This document shows, piece after piece, positions 1 to 9,256 of a DNA stretch of 64,000 nucleotides. The notes below the pieces were generated by a model, which was not told the DNA's origin, ran no database searches, and was given only the letters and a program-made list of their open reading frames with translations. The translations under genes and the position numbers were made by a program. Within the stretch, counting starts at the first letter, position 1; the number at the start of each line of letters is the position of its first letter. Origin of the DNA: Bacteroidetes bacterium UBA2475 (GTDB taxonomy: Bacteria; Bacteroidota; Bacteroidia; B-17B0; Aurantibacillaceae); the NCBI GenBank assembly GCA_002342065.1, contig DDPF01000012.1, positions 620,001-684,000 of the forward strand, in the 5' to 3' direction.

Positions 1-373
1 TGGCCCAGTTAATAGGTGCTGCACCTCTGTATTTTGGCAGTAAAGACGCGTGTAAATTATAGGTGCCCAACTTTGGCATCGTCCAAACTACTTCAGGTAA
101 CATTCTAAATGCAACCACAAATTGAAGATCGGCTTTAAGTGCTTTTAATTCCGAAATAAAATGTTCATCCTTTAATTTTTCAGGTTGCAGCAATTTTAAA
201 TTGTGCTCAAGGGCGTACTTTTTAACGGCCGATTGCTGCACCTGTTGCCCTCTGCCGGCAGGTTTGTCTGGTACAGTAACAACCCCAACAACTCTGTAAT
301 TGTTTTTAATTAAGGCATCCAAACTCGCAACAGCAAACTCAGGCGTTCCCATAAAAACAATACGCATACTCAT
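1..373 (-). CDS. fmt: Methionyl-tRNA formyltransferase, N-terminal part (cut by window edge)
   Basis: Translating the minus strand from the ATG at 373 gives about 124 residues that run off the left edge. It starts MSMRIVFMGTPEFAV, and the second Met (ATG at 367) is an equally good start. The motifs VPDKPAGRG and HASLLPKYRGAAPINWA are diagnostic of Fmt: they are the folate/formyl-binding Rossmann start and the catalytic Asn-x-His loop (NLHASLLP). Fmt formylates Met-tRNAi with 10-formyl-tetrahydrofolate for translation initiation. The catalytic Asp and the C-terminal tRNA-binding domain lie outside the window. The gene is separated from its upstream neighbour by a strong terminator. Confidence 0.95.
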   Translation of the reverse strand, partial: MSMRIVFMGTPEFAVASLDALIKNNYRVVGVVTVPDKPAGRGQQVQQSAVKKYALEHNLKLLQPEKLKDEHFISELKALKADLQFVVAFRMLPEVVWTMPKLGTYNLHASLLPKYRGAAPINWA

Positions 374-453
374 TTTAATGTAGTTTAATTTTCATTTATA
401 ATGTATGTAAAAATAACAAACATTTACTTCCTTTTGTGCTTTTAATTTTTAGA

Positions 454-497
454 CATAAAAAAAGGGACCTCGTAATGAGGTCCCTTCTAAAAAAAAT
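454..497 (-). terminator. Rho-independent terminator after the T9SS gene
   Basis: There is a perfect 9-bp stem (463-471 with 477-485, AGGGACCTC/GAGGTCCCT) with a 5-nt loop. A T run flanks it on both strands (A7 at 457-463 read as T on the minus strand). It sits 10-20 nt past the stop codon at 508 and insulates fmt. Confidence 0.9.
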
Positions 498-507
498 TAA
501 ATTATAA

Positions 508-2694
508 TTACTCAATAATTATTTTCTTGGTCATTTTATTTCCATTGCTTTCGAATGTAATAAAATAAATACCTTTTGCTTGAGTAGATAGATCAACGTT
601 TTTAGAGTTGTTGAATTTACCTGAAACTACATTAGATCCCAAAATATTAGTTACTGTATAATTAATGTTATCGTTATTTACTGAATTAGAAACACTAAAT
701 ACACCAGTACTAGGATTTGGATAAACACTAATAAATGCTAAAGCTCCGGTGTTTTCATAAACACCTGCACAAGCTCCAACATTTACTGTTTGAGTTGTAG
801 AAGCTGAACCAGAAACATTAGTAGAGTTTAATGTAATAGTATATATTCCTGTAGAAGTAAATGAAATTGAAGGGCCAGGAGCTGATGGATTAGAGAATTG
901 CGCACCAGCAGGGCTCGCAGACCAAGCATGACTAACTGTTGAAGTTATTGATGTTGAAGTAGTGTTTGTAGCTGAAATACTATTAGTTGTTACGCAAGTA
1001 TTTGCAGGTATAGTAAATGAAACAGCCGGAGGACAAGGACCAACTGTAACAGTTTGTACTGCAGTATTTGTTCCAGAAGCGTTTGTTGCAACTAAAGTAA
1101 TAGAATAAACACCTGATGCGCCAAATGTAAATATAGGTGCAGTTGCGCTAGTAGAAGATATAGTAACACTTGCAGAAGGGCTTGTTGACCAGTTATAAGT
1201 TGGTGCAGGAGCGCCAGCAGATGTATTATTTACAGTGTAAGAGTAATTTCTACATGCATTTGGATTACCATTAAAAGCTGCTGTTGGAGCAGTACAAGCT
1301 TGTACTACAACGGCCTGTGTTGCAACGTTTGTGCCTGTAGCATTTACAGCTGTTAAGGTAAGTGTGTAAGTTCCTGCGCCTGCAAAAGTTACAGTAGGGT
1401 TTGAAGCAGTAGGACTAGAAAAAACAGCAGCAGGAGACGATGTCCAAGAATAAGTTGGAGCCGGACTTCCTGTAGAAGTGTTATTTAAAGTTGTACTTGC
1501 TGTTGGACCAGATAAACATAATGTAACAGGAGCACTGAATGCTGCTGTTGGAGCTGCAGGACTAGTAATTGCAGGACCAGAATATTTGTAAATTCCGCCA
1601 ATACCAACAGTTGTTGGATCGCTAAATCCGCCAGCCCAGCCGGTTGTATTGTTTACGAAATCAACAGTTAAGTATTGAATACCAACTGAACCCCAATCTG
1701 TCCAGTTTACACCAGCATTTGAAGAGAAAGAGATAATTTGATTAGTAGTACCGGCACCACAAGAAACGTAATGTGAAGTTCCGGGAATTGCACCCATGTT
1801 ATTTACGCCTAAGCTTGGATCTTGAACAGGAATTAATGTCCAAGTTGCACCACCATTATTTGTATTGTATTGCGCTAAAGTTTGTGAAGCATCAAATAAC
1901 CAAGCATAACCATTTAAAGGCGTAGTAAAGGCGATCTCATTAACTCCAACCGAAGATGGATCTAATGTACTTACATTCCAAGTTAAACCACCGTCCGTTG
2001 AACGGAAAATACGGCCTTCGTTAGTACCGAACCAAATGTTGTTTGAACCTAATTTTGTATACACTCCTGTTAAACCAAATTCATTTGCCGATGATGGATT
2101 AGGAATATTAGCGCCCGGGATCAAAGACCATGTGTTACCACCGTCTGTAGTTCTCCAGATCTCATACTCATTAGCAATTCCAGGATGCGGATCGCCCATT
2201 GTTATACCAATTAATGGTGTAACAAAAGTTACGATATTACAAAAAGAAGCAGCGTTGGTATACATACCCGCAGCAGTCATATTTTGCCATGAAACACCAC
2301 CATTAGTTGTTCTGTGAATAGCACCTTTATTTTGACCAGCTTTTAAATAAGAAGCAACCCAGCATGTGTTAGCATCAACACCTTCTAAACTTGCAATTTT
2401 AAATGAATTGGTATCTCCAATGATAGGAGTAACCGTACTTGAATAAATGTTACCAGAGGCAAAAGAAGTACCACCGTTAATTGTTCTAGTAAACCAGCTA
2501 TAGTTCCTGCTAGGAGCAGTACCATCATAGCCATGCGCCCAAACCACGTTTGCATCAACGGCACTAAGCAATCTAACACCGGTTGAAACCTTTGGCCAAG
2601 CTGCATTTAAAGTTGTTGACCAAACAGCAGCAGACTGACCGATTACGGAACTTACTGCAAGAGCTCCGAAAATTGAGAGTAATGTTTTTTTCAT
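508..2694 (-). CDS. Secreted T9SS cargo: BNR/sortilin-like propeller plus PKD repeats
   Basis: This is a 728-residue exported protein. It has a Sec signal peptide (MKKTLLSIFGALAVSSVIG). Residues ~25-370 carry repeated TTNGGxxW / STDGGLTW motifs typical of BNR/Vps10-like beta-propellers. About three PKD-like modules follow (~375-640), each with a 'PTYSWTSSP'-type core and a 'GTYTLTLTA(T/V)N' strand. The last ~75 residues (YPNPSTGVFSV ... KGIYFITFESNGNKMTKKIIIE) are a type A T9SS sorting domain, which is removed as the protein crosses the outer membrane. The protein is probably surface-attached or released; its ligand is unknown. A possible -7 element (TATCTTTA, 2725-2718) lies 23 nt before the ATG. 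A strong terminator follows the gene. Confidence 0.9.
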   Translation of the reverse strand: MKKTLLSIFGALAVSSVIGQSAAVWSTTLNAAWPKVSTGVRLLSAVDANVVWAHGYDGTAPSRNYSWFTRTINGGTSFASGNIYSSTVTPIIGDTNSFKIASLEGVDANTCWVASYLKAGQNKGAIHRTTNGGVSWQNMTAAGMYTNAASFCNIVTFVTPLIGITMGDPHPGIANEYEIWRTTDGGNTWSLIPGANIPNPSSANEFGLTGVYTKLGSNNIWFGTNEGRIFRSTDGGLTWNVSTLDPSSVGVNEIAFTTPLNGYAWLFDASQTLAQYNTNNGGATWTLIPVQDPSLGVNNMGAIPGTSHYVSCGAGTTNQIISFSSNAGVNWTDWGSVGIQYLTVDFVNNTTGWAGGFSDPTTVGIGGIYKYSGPAITSPAAPTAAFSAPVTLCLSGPTASTTLNNTSTGSPAPTYSWTSSPAAVFSSPTASNPTVTFAGAGTYTLTLTAVNATGTNVATQAVVVQACTAPTAAFNGNPNACRNYSYTVNNTSAGAPAPTYNWSTSPSASVTISSTSATAPIFTFGASGVYSITLVATNASGTNTAVQTVTVGPCPPAVSFTIPANTCVTTNSISATNTTSTSITSTVSHAWSASPAGAQFSNPSAPGPSISFTSTGIYTITLNSTNVSGSASTTQTVNVGACAGVYENTGALAFISVYPNPSTGVFSVSNSVNNDNINYTVTNILGSNVVSGKFNNSKNVDLSTQAKGIYFITFESNGNKMTKKIIIE

Positions 2695-2803
2695 GTTTTA
2701 ATTTTTTATTTAAGGATTAAAGATAGGTAAAAAAAATTAAACTTTTTTAATATTATTTTGGTTTTAACACTTAAGCAAAAATCATACCTTTACGCAGATT
2801 TAA

Positions 2804-3814
2804 ATGATAAATACAGATTTAGTTATAGTAGGGGCCGGACCAGTAGGGTTATTCGCCATTTTTGAAGCAGGTTTATTAAAAATGCGCTGTCATTTAGTGG
2901 ATTACTTGCCCCAGGTAGGTGGTCAATTATCTGAAATTTACCCAAAAAAACCTATTTATGATATTCCGGGCTTTCCAACAATTTTAGCGCAGGAATTAAT
3001 TGAGAACTTAATGAAACAGGCCGAACCGTTTAAACCCGGTTTTACTTTAGGCGAACGTATTGAAACATTGGAGAAACGAGGCGAAGGCGATTTTTTACTT
3101 ACTACCAATATGGGTACACAAATTCAGGCAAAAGTGGTTGTAATTGCAGGCGGATTAGGTTGCTTTGAGCCCCGCAAACCCGAAATTGCAGGATTAGAAA
3201 AATTTGAGAATGGAAAAGGGGTTAATTATATGATCCTTGATCCTGAAAAATACAGAAATAAAAAAATGATAATCGCCGGCGGTGGCGATAGTGCCTTAGA
3301 TTGGGCCATTTTTTTAAGTGAGGTTTGCAGCGAGTTAACTTTGGTGCACCGCAGCGAAAGTTTTAGAGGGGCGCCAGACAGTGTTGCAAAAGTTATGGCT
3401 TTAAGTGCTTCAGGAAAAATAAAATTACTACTCAACACAAATATTTTATCTGTTACAGGTAATGATCATCTTGAATCTGTTGAACTTATTAACTCAAAAA
3501 CACAGGAAAAGAATACTATTGTTACTGATCATTTAATTCCTTTATTCGGGCTTAGTCCTAAATTGGGACCAATAGAAAATTGGGGTTTAAACCTTGACAA
3601 AAATGCGATTGAAGTTAATACTGATGATTACAGCACTAACGTTCCCGGCATTTACGCAATTGGCGATATTAATACTTATAAAAATAAATTAAAACTGATC
3701 CTTTGCGGTTTTCACGAAGCGGCCTTAATGAGCCACAGTGCTTATAAATACATGAACCCGGGCGTTAAGTATACTATGAAATATACCACTGTCCAAGGTG
3801 TTCATCAGTTTTAA
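2804..3814 (+). CDS. Ferredoxin--NADP(+) reductase, thioredoxin-reductase-like
   Basis: This 336-residue flavoprotein matches the usual length of the YumC-type ferredoxin/flavodoxin-NADP reductases. The FAD-binding Rossmann motif is VIVGAGPVGL near the N-terminus, followed by PQVGGQLSEIYPKKPIYDIPG, characteristic of this subfamily. The NADP-binding motif is IIAGGGDSALDWA (~residue 157). The second FAD motif is GIYAIGDIN near residue 285. There is no CxxC redox pair, which separates it from true thioredoxin reductases. It moves electrons between NADPH and ferredoxin in the cytoplasm. A -7-like box, TACCTTTA (2785-2792), precedes the ATG. The gene converges with the glycosyltransferase gene with one base between stop codons. 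Confidence 0.9.
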   Translation: MINTDLVIVGAGPVGLFAIFEAGLLKMRCHLVDYLPQVGGQLSEIYPKKPIYDIPGFPTILAQELIENLMKQAEPFKPGFTLGERIETLEKRGEGDFLLTTNMGTQIQAKVVVIAGGLGCFEPRKPEIAGLEKFENGKGVNYMILDPEKYRNKKMIIAGGGDSALDWAIFLSEVCSELTLVHRSESFRGAPDSVAKVMALSASGKIKLLLNTNILSVTGNDHLESVELINSKTQEKNTIVTDHLIPLFGLSPKLGPIENWGLNLDKNAIEVNTDDYSTNVPGIYAIGDINTYKNKLKLILCGFHEAALMSHSAYKYMNPGVKYTMKYTTVQGVHQF

Positions 3815-3815
3815 T

Positions 3816-4799
3816 TTAAACAACCAACTGGCTTAAATTATTTTGCGAAAAAGTTAAGGCGCCAAATTTTTCTTTCCAGTATTCTGCTAAATATTCCTGT
3901 TCTGTTTGTCCGGGCGTGGGAATTAAAATTATTTTTTGCTTTTTTAAAAGATGAAGATCCATTAATGTACTATAACCACTTCTACAAATAACTGTTTCAG
4001 CGACTAAGATCAATTTTTTTAATTCACCGTTAAATGCAAAATTAAAAACGTTGATGTTTCTATTTACCGCATTAAATTCGCTATTGCTTCCGCGCACTAA
4101 AACAATTTTTTTTGATGAATTTTTGAGTTTTTCAAGCAATTTATTTTCTAAAATAGTTCGTTGAGGTTCAACACCAGAAAGCAAGATTAAGAGATCACAT
4201 TTTTCGTCATTGGAAGAATTTATTTTAATATCGTTTAATGCACTTTTTGGTCCAATGTATTCTACAGGAATTTTTATTCCCTCCGCATTGCTTAACTGGC
4301 CTGACAAGCGCTCGTTCTCATTTTTATGATCAGGTACCCAAACTTTATTGAACTGATGAATATATTCTTTGTTTTTTTTGTTCGCTAAGCCTAAAAAAAG
4401 TGGCGACTGTACATTTAGTTGATGCGTAATAAAAATACTTTCTACATTTTTATTGTACAAACCAAAACGGTTATCACTTATAACCAGGTCGATCTTATTT
4501 TCAATAATAATTTGTTCCAATAATTTTTTTTCTGCGTTAATTACTGCGTTTATTTTTGGCCATTGCAACAAAATCTTTGCCCAAACCGATAAATTTTTTG
4601 AGTAGCTAATATTGTACGATGGCAAATTTATTTTTTGAAGCTTTGGAAAATGTTTATCAAAAAAAATTCTGTTCAAAGCACTTGTGCCTATAATTACTTC
4701 GTTGTTCGCGCTTAATTCTTTAATGATCGGCACGCAGCGTGTAGCGTGGCCTAAGCCCCAATCGAGCGGAGAAATAAATATGGTCTTGTTTGAGATCAA
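3816..4799 (-). CDS. Glycosyltransferase, MurG/GT28-like
   Basis: The 327-residue protein starts IFISPLDWGLGHATRCVPII, the glycine-rich N-terminal donor-side loop of GT-B enzymes related to GT28. The C-terminal half has CRSGYSTLMDLHLL and IPTPGQTEQEYLAEYW, matching the nucleotide-sugar-binding region of MurG-like proteins. It lacks MurG's full set of motifs, so it is probably not MurG; transfer of a sugar to a lipid or cell-surface glycan is the likely role. It is the last gene of the minus-strand gyrB run, but a weak hairpin at 4801-4830 separates it from the gene before. Confidence 0.75.
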   Translation of the reverse strand: MISNKTIFISPLDWGLGHATRCVPIIKELSANNEVIIGTSALNRIFFDKHFPKLQKINLPSYNISYSKNLSVWAKILLQWPKINAVINAEKKLLEQIIIENKIDLVISDNRFGLYNKNVESIFITHQLNVQSPLFLGLANKKNKEYIHQFNKVWVPDHKNENERLSGQLSNAEGIKIPVEYIGPKSALNDIKINSSNDEKCDLLILLSGVEPQRTILENKLLEKLKNSSKKIVLVRGSNSEFNAVNRNINVFNFAFNGELKKLILVAETVICRSGYSTLMDLHLLKKQKIILIPTPGQTEQEYLAEYWKEKFGALTFSQNNLSQLVV

Positions 4800-4800
4800 A

Positions 4801-4830
4801 AAAAAAGCTTACCCTAAGATAAGCATTTTT
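4801..4830 (-). terminator. Weak hairpin with T tracts
   Basis: GCTTA (4807-4811) pairs with TAAGC (4820-4824) and is extended by A/T pairs on both sides (A6 at 4801-4806, T run from 4826). It lies 28-57 nt beyond the stop of the small secreted-protein gene. The GC core is short, so termination is probably partial. Confidence 0.45.
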
Positions 4831-4857
4831 AATTAGTTAAAATTATTCGATAAATCG

Positions 4858-5319
4858 TTAATGCCAGTTGTTTACTTTTTCACTAATATAAATTTTATCA
4901 GACAATCTTTTGTATGTAAAAAACCACGTGGAATCGTTTATTCTTACAAATTGTGCTTCTGTAATTTTTTCATCCTCAGAATTTGCCCAGTTTAAATTAA
5001 TTGACATTTTTTTTCCATTTATCTCAATTATTTTTATTTCTTTTCCAAGACTGTATATATATAAATGCGAAACTACATTTTGGCCTGATCTGTATTTTGA
5101 AATAATTCTATGATAAGCGCGGGATTTACCTGTTCCTTTTAAACATATTTTTGATCTTTCGGATTTCAATTTTATTTCCTGTTTTACCACTTTATTGCAT
5201 GCCGAATCAACCTTTTCAACGTATTTTTCAATAAAACTCCACGTTTTAATGAACTCATCACTTTGACAAAATAACTTTGAAGAAAGAGAAAATAAAATTA
5301 AAAAAAACCACACTTTCAT
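4858..5319 (-). CDS. Small secreted protein of unknown function
   Basis: 153 residues with a clear signal peptide (MKVWFFLILFSLSSKLFC, possible cleavage after FCQS). The mature part has no family I can name. It alternates short beta-like segments and contains a single Cys pair region (CNK ... CLKG). It starts one base after the stop of the DUF1801 gene, so it is co-transcribed with gyrB and DUF1801. It is probably periplasmic or outer-membrane associated. Confidence 0.7.
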   Translation of the reverse strand: MKVWFFLILFSLSSKLFCQSDEFIKTWSFIEKYVEKVDSACNKVVKQEIKLKSERSKICLKGTGKSRAYHRIISKYRSGQNVVSHLYIYSLGKEIKIIEINGKKMSINLNWANSEDEKITEAQFVRINDSTWFFTYKRLSDKIYISEKVNNWH

Positions 5320-5320
5320 A

Positions 5321-5776
5321 TCATCTTTTTAGATTCTTCTCGTACAATTTTATCCAGTCATCTGGCGTCATTTTAGAAGCCAACTCACCAATTAATTTAA
5401 ATGGAATTTGATCTGGTTTTTTAAAACGGATACAGCTTTTTCCCATATCCAATTTACCTTTTACCTGTTTAGCATACTCATCGGTAAACCATTTTAATAA
5501 TTTTGTATCAGCATAAATTCCCATATGGTAAACAGCAATAAAATTTTTTTGCGAGGCTATGCCCATAAACGGCAATGGTTGTGTAGGATCGCAATGATAA
5601 CCATCAGGATATTTAGAATGGGGCACATCGTATCCCATCATACCGTAACCCATTCCTTCTTTAAAACCCTTTGGCAGATTTTTTGAAACTACTTTTCGTA
5701 ATTCCGTCATTGCCGCTTTTCTGTCTTCAGGAAGCTCTTTTAAATATTGATCTACAGTAGTTGCTTTTGACTGCAT
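5321..5776 (-). CDS. DUF1801 domain protein (YdhG/YobT-like)
   Basis: 151 residues matching the DUF1801 pattern. An N-terminal helix (TVDQYLKELPEDRKAAMTEL) precedes the Gly-rich GMGYGMMGYDVP segment, then PFMGIASQKNFIAVYHMG and the closing CIRFKKPDQIP. Such small alpha/beta proteins are common in Bacteroidota and are of unknown biochemical role. The gene begins 11 nt after gyrB and is probably expressed with it. Confidence 0.85.
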   Translation of the reverse strand: MQSKATTVDQYLKELPEDRKAAMTELRKVVSKNLPKGFKEGMGYGMMGYDVPHSKYPDGYHCDPTQPLPFMGIASQKNFIAVYHMGIYADTKLLKWFTDEYAKQVKGKLDMGKSCIRFKKPDQIPFKLIGELASKMTPDDWIKLYEKNLKR

Positions 5777-5787
5777 AAAAAAATTAA

Positions 5788-7740
5788 TTAAGCGTCGATC
5801 TTCGCGTACTTAGCGTTCTTCTCAATAAAATCTCTGCGAGGCGGAACCTCATCACCCATTAACATACTAAAAACACGGTCTGCTTCAGCAGCACTGTCAA
5901 TAGTAACTTGGCGTAATGTACGTGAACTTGGATCTAATGTTGTTTCCCATAATTGGATCGCATTCATTTCTCCTAAACCTTTGTAACGTTGTACGTGTAC
6001 ACTATCCGTTTTTTCGCCACCAAATTCTTTTATCTTAACATCACGTTCTGCTTCGTTCCAGCAATAAGCTTGTTCTTTTCCTTTTTTAACTAAATACAAA
6101 GGAGGGGCAGCAATATAAATATGTCCTTTTTCTACCAACTCTTTCATGTGGCGGAAAAAGAAAGTTAAAATTAATGTGGTAATGTGCGAACCGTCAACGT
6201 CAGCATCACACATGATGACTACTTTGTGGTAACGTAACTTATCAATATTCAAAGCACGATCGTCTTCTTTTGTCCCGCGAAAAACGCCAAGAGCAGTAAA
6301 GATATTTTTGATCTCTTCGTTCTCGTAAATTTTATACTCTAATGCTTTTTCTACATTTAAAATTTTTCCACGCAAAGGTAATATCGCCTGAAAATCGCGG
6401 TTACGGCCTTGTTTAGCTGTTCCACCGGCCGAATCACCCTCAACTAAAAATAATTCGCAAGCTAAAGGATCGCCACTTGCACAATCTGCTAATTTACCCG
6501 GTAAGCCCGAACCGTTCATTACACTTTTACGTTGCACCATCTCGCGGGCCTTGCGGGCAGCGTGACGCGCGGTTGCAGCTAAAATAACTTTATCTACAAT
6601 GGTACGCGCTTGTTTTGGATGTTCTTCTAAATAATTATTCAACGCTTCGCTAATCGCTTGATCAACGGCGCCAATAGCTTCGTTATTTCCTAATTTTCCT
6701 TTTGTTTGTCCTTCAAATTGCGGCTCCTGAACTTTAACTGAAATTACTGCAGTTAAACCTTCACGAAAATCGTCTCCACTAATTTCGAATTTTACATTTT
6801 TCAATAAACCATTCTTATCTGCGTAAGATTTTAAGGTACGGGTTAACCCTCTTCTAAAACCTGCTAAGTGAGTTCCACCTTCGTGTGTGTTAATGTTGTT
6901 CACATAACTCTGGATATTCTCGCTATAAGAATTATTGTACATCATAGCAACCTCAACAGGGATGGCACCTTTATCATTCTCAATATAAATAGGCTCTTCA
7001 ATTAATTTTTCTTTTGCATCATCTAAATACAAAACAAATTCGCGTAAACCGCCTTCGCTAAAAAATGTTTCAGTAACCGGAACACCGTTCTCATCTTTCT
7101 GACGTTCGTCAATTAAAGTGATCGTAATTCCTTTATTTAAGAATGAAAGTTCGCGGATACGATTTGCAAGTGTGGTGTAATTGTATTCAAGTGTTGTAAA
7201 AATACTTCCGTCTGGCGTAAAAGTAACAATGGTACCACGATCTGTTGTTGTTCCTGTTTCTTTTGCAGGATATAATGGTTTACCAATATTAAATTCCTGT
7301 GTGGTAATTTTTCCGTCACGATGAACTTCCGCTTTTAAATGGGTAGATAAAGCGTTCACACAACTTACCCCTACTCCATGTAATCCACCAGAAACTTTGT
7401 AAGTATCTTTATCAAATTTTCCACCGGCGTGTAAAACCGTCATAACTACCTCTAAAGCACTTACTCCTAACTTAGGATGAATGGAAGTTGGAATACCACG
7501 ACCATCATCTTTTACACGAATAGAATTACCTTCTAAAATAGACACAAAAATATTTCTACAATGACCAGCCAACGCCTCATCAATTGAATTATCTATAACC
7601 TCATAAACTAAATGGTGCAAACCTCTAAAACCGGTATCGCCGATATACATCGACGGACGTTTTCTTACTGCCTCTAAACCCTCTAAAACCGTAATATTAT
7701 CGGCTCCGTAATTCGCTTTTTCTGTTGTAACTTCTGACAT
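5788..7740 (-). CDS. gyrB: DNA gyrase subunit B
   Basis: 650 residues, the usual length for GyrB without the proteobacterial insertion. It contains the GHKL ATPase features EVIDNSIDEALAG, DDGRGIP and GGLHGVGVSCVNALS, the Toprim motifs LFLVEGDSAGGTAKQ and MCDADVDGSHI, and the C-terminal QRYKGLGEMNAIQLWETT segment. It is the ATPase subunit of the type II topoisomerase that introduces negative supercoils with GyrA, which is not in this window. GyrB is preferred over ParE because of the ILPLRGKILNVEKA context, although the two families are close. The gene heads a minus-strand run with DUF1801 and the small secreted protein. Confidence 0.93.
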   Translation of the reverse strand: MSEVTTEKANYGADNITVLEGLEAVRKRPSMYIGDTGFRGLHHLVYEVIDNSIDEALAGHCRNIFVSILEGNSIRVKDDGRGIPTSIHPKLGVSALEVVMTVLHAGGKFDKDTYKVSGGLHGVGVSCVNALSTHLKAEVHRDGKITTQEFNIGKPLYPAKETGTTTDRGTIVTFTPDGSIFTTLEYNYTTLANRIRELSFLNKGITITLIDERQKDENGVPVTETFFSEGGLREFVLYLDDAKEKLIEEPIYIENDKGAIPVEVAMMYNNSYSENIQSYVNNINTHEGGTHLAGFRRGLTRTLKSYADKNGLLKNVKFEISGDDFREGLTAVISVKVQEPQFEGQTKGKLGNNEAIGAVDQAISEALNNYLEEHPKQARTIVDKVILAATARHAARKAREMVQRKSVMNGSGLPGKLADCASGDPLACELFLVEGDSAGGTAKQGRNRDFQAILPLRGKILNVEKALEYKIYENEEIKNIFTALGVFRGTKEDDRALNIDKLRYHKVVIMCDADVDGSHITTLILTFFFRHMKELVEKGHIYIAAPPLYLVKKGKEQAYCWNEAERDVKIKEFGGEKTDSVHVQRYKGLGEMNAIQLWETTLDPSSRTLRQVTIDSAAEADRVFSMLMGDEVPPRRDFIEKNAKYAKIDA

Positions 7741-7889
7741 AAATATCTTCCTGAATTATTTTTTAATTATCCTTTAAATATACTGAAAAAATGCGGATTA
7801 TAGGCTACAAAAATGTGTTAATTTTACTAACAACATATTAAGAATTTAGTGTCGAAAATTAGAGTATTTTTAGGCAATATTTTTTGCAG

Positions 7890-9209
7890 ATGATCTGGCA
7901 CATTTTACGATATTGGATAAGTTTTGTTTTGGTTGTTTTCTATAAAAGAATTCAGGGCCGGAATATTAAAAACATACAGGTCAAAGGTCCGGTTATAATT
8001 GCCATGAATCACCCCAACGCTTTTACTGATCCTATTCTTATTACCCACCTTAGTTTCCCCGTTAAGGTAAAATACCTAGCTAGGGGTGATGCTTTTAAGC
8101 CTGGCTTTGCGGCCTGGTTCTTAAGCACACTGGGCGTTGTGCCCATTTTCAGGATACAGGATGGAGGCCGTGAAGGGCTTAAGAAAAATGATGAGGCCTA
8201 CAGTATGGTTAATGCCCTTTTAAAGAAGAATTCTAAAATTATTGTTTTTGCCGAGGGGCTATGCGTTCAGGAACGGCGTCTTAGACCCCTTAAAAAAGGC
8301 GTTAGCCGCATGATTTTTGGTGCATACGAGTATTTGGGTGAAAATAACAATTTAACAGTTTTGCCGGTAGGAATTAATTACAGCCAACCCGATAAGTTTA
8401 GAAGTACTGTTTTTTATAATGTAGGCGAACCTATTCTCGTAAAGGATTTTATTGCCGAATACAAGGAAAACCCGGCCAAGGCCAATAACAACTTCCTTCA
8501 AACGCTGGCTCCAAAAATGAAGGAACTTATTACCCATATTAATAATCCCCAAAATGATGAGGCGGTTTACCAGGTAGAGATACTTTGTAAAAAAGATATT
8601 TTAAAAGAACGTGGCTTAACTTTTAGGGATATGTACAACGATTTTACAGTATTAAAAGAACTTACCGAAAAAGTAAATACAGCAGAATTTGAACGCCCCG
8701 AAATACTTTCTGAATTTAAAACAAAGGCAAAAGATTATTTTGACCTTCTTAAAAAAAACAATTTAAGGGATTGGTTAATTAGTCCGCGACAAAAATATAA
8801 ACAGTCTTCCTTACACTTATTTTGCAGAACGATTTTATTAATTCTTGGTATGCCGGTTTTTATTACTGCTTTAATTGGTAATTATTTACCTTATTTATTA
8901 ACTGAAAAGTTAGCCCGTAAGATCGTCAAGAACAAAGAATTTTATTCTTCATTTGCTATCGCTCTTGGTATGATTTTTTTTATGCTCAACTATGTTTTGT
9001 GTTTTATTGTTAGTTATTCACTTTCAGAAAGTATTTTTCCGCCACTGTTTATTTGCTCTATTTTAATTGTATGTGGATGGATAAGTTTATACTACCATCC
9101 TTTTAAAAAGAAAACACTTGGCTTGTATAAAATAACCCGGAATAAAAAACTTTACAATGAACTTTTTGAGAAACGGAAAGAATTACTATCTTTAATTAAC
9201 AAATTTTAG
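7890..9209 (+). CDS. Lysophospholipid acyltransferase (PlsC superfamily), membrane protein
   Basis: The ATG at 7890 is preferred; a TTG two codons earlier (7884) is also open. The protein is about 439 residues. It has an N-terminal hydrophobic segment (residues ~1-18) and then the acyltransferase block NHPNAFTDP (catalytic His/Asp with five residues between, as in the larger glycerol-phosphate acyltransferase-like subgroup rather than HX4D). A GxVPI-like segment and FAEGLCVQERRLRPLKKG (motif III/IV, substrate phosphate binding) follow. Three membrane spans sit near the C-terminus (~300-405). It probably acylates lysophospholipid or glycerol phosphate at the inner membrane. The DUF3108 gene follows 47 nt later. 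Confidence 0.82.
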   Translation: MIWHILRYWISFVLVVFYKRIQGRNIKNIQVKGPVIIAMNHPNAFTDPILITHLSFPVKVKYLARGDAFKPGFAAWFLSTLGVVPIFRIQDGGREGLKKNDEAYSMVNALLKKNSKIIVFAEGLCVQERRLRPLKKGVSRMIFGAYEYLGENNNLTVLPVGINYSQPDKFRSTVFYNVGEPILVKDFIAEYKENPAKANNNFLQTLAPKMKELITHINNPQNDEAVYQVEILCKKDILKERGLTFRDMYNDFTVLKELTEKVNTAEFERPEILSEFKTKAKDYFDLLKKNNLRDWLISPRQKYKQSSLHLFCRTILLILGMPVFITALIGNYLPYLLTEKLARKIVKNKEFYSSFAIALGMIFFMLNYVLCFIVSYSLSESIFPPLFICSILIVCGWISLYYHPFKKKTLGLYKITRNKKLYNELFEKRKELLSLINKF

Positions 9210-9256
9210 CAGCCCCTAAACTGTTGCTTTGGCACGCCATTTGAACTATAACCTGT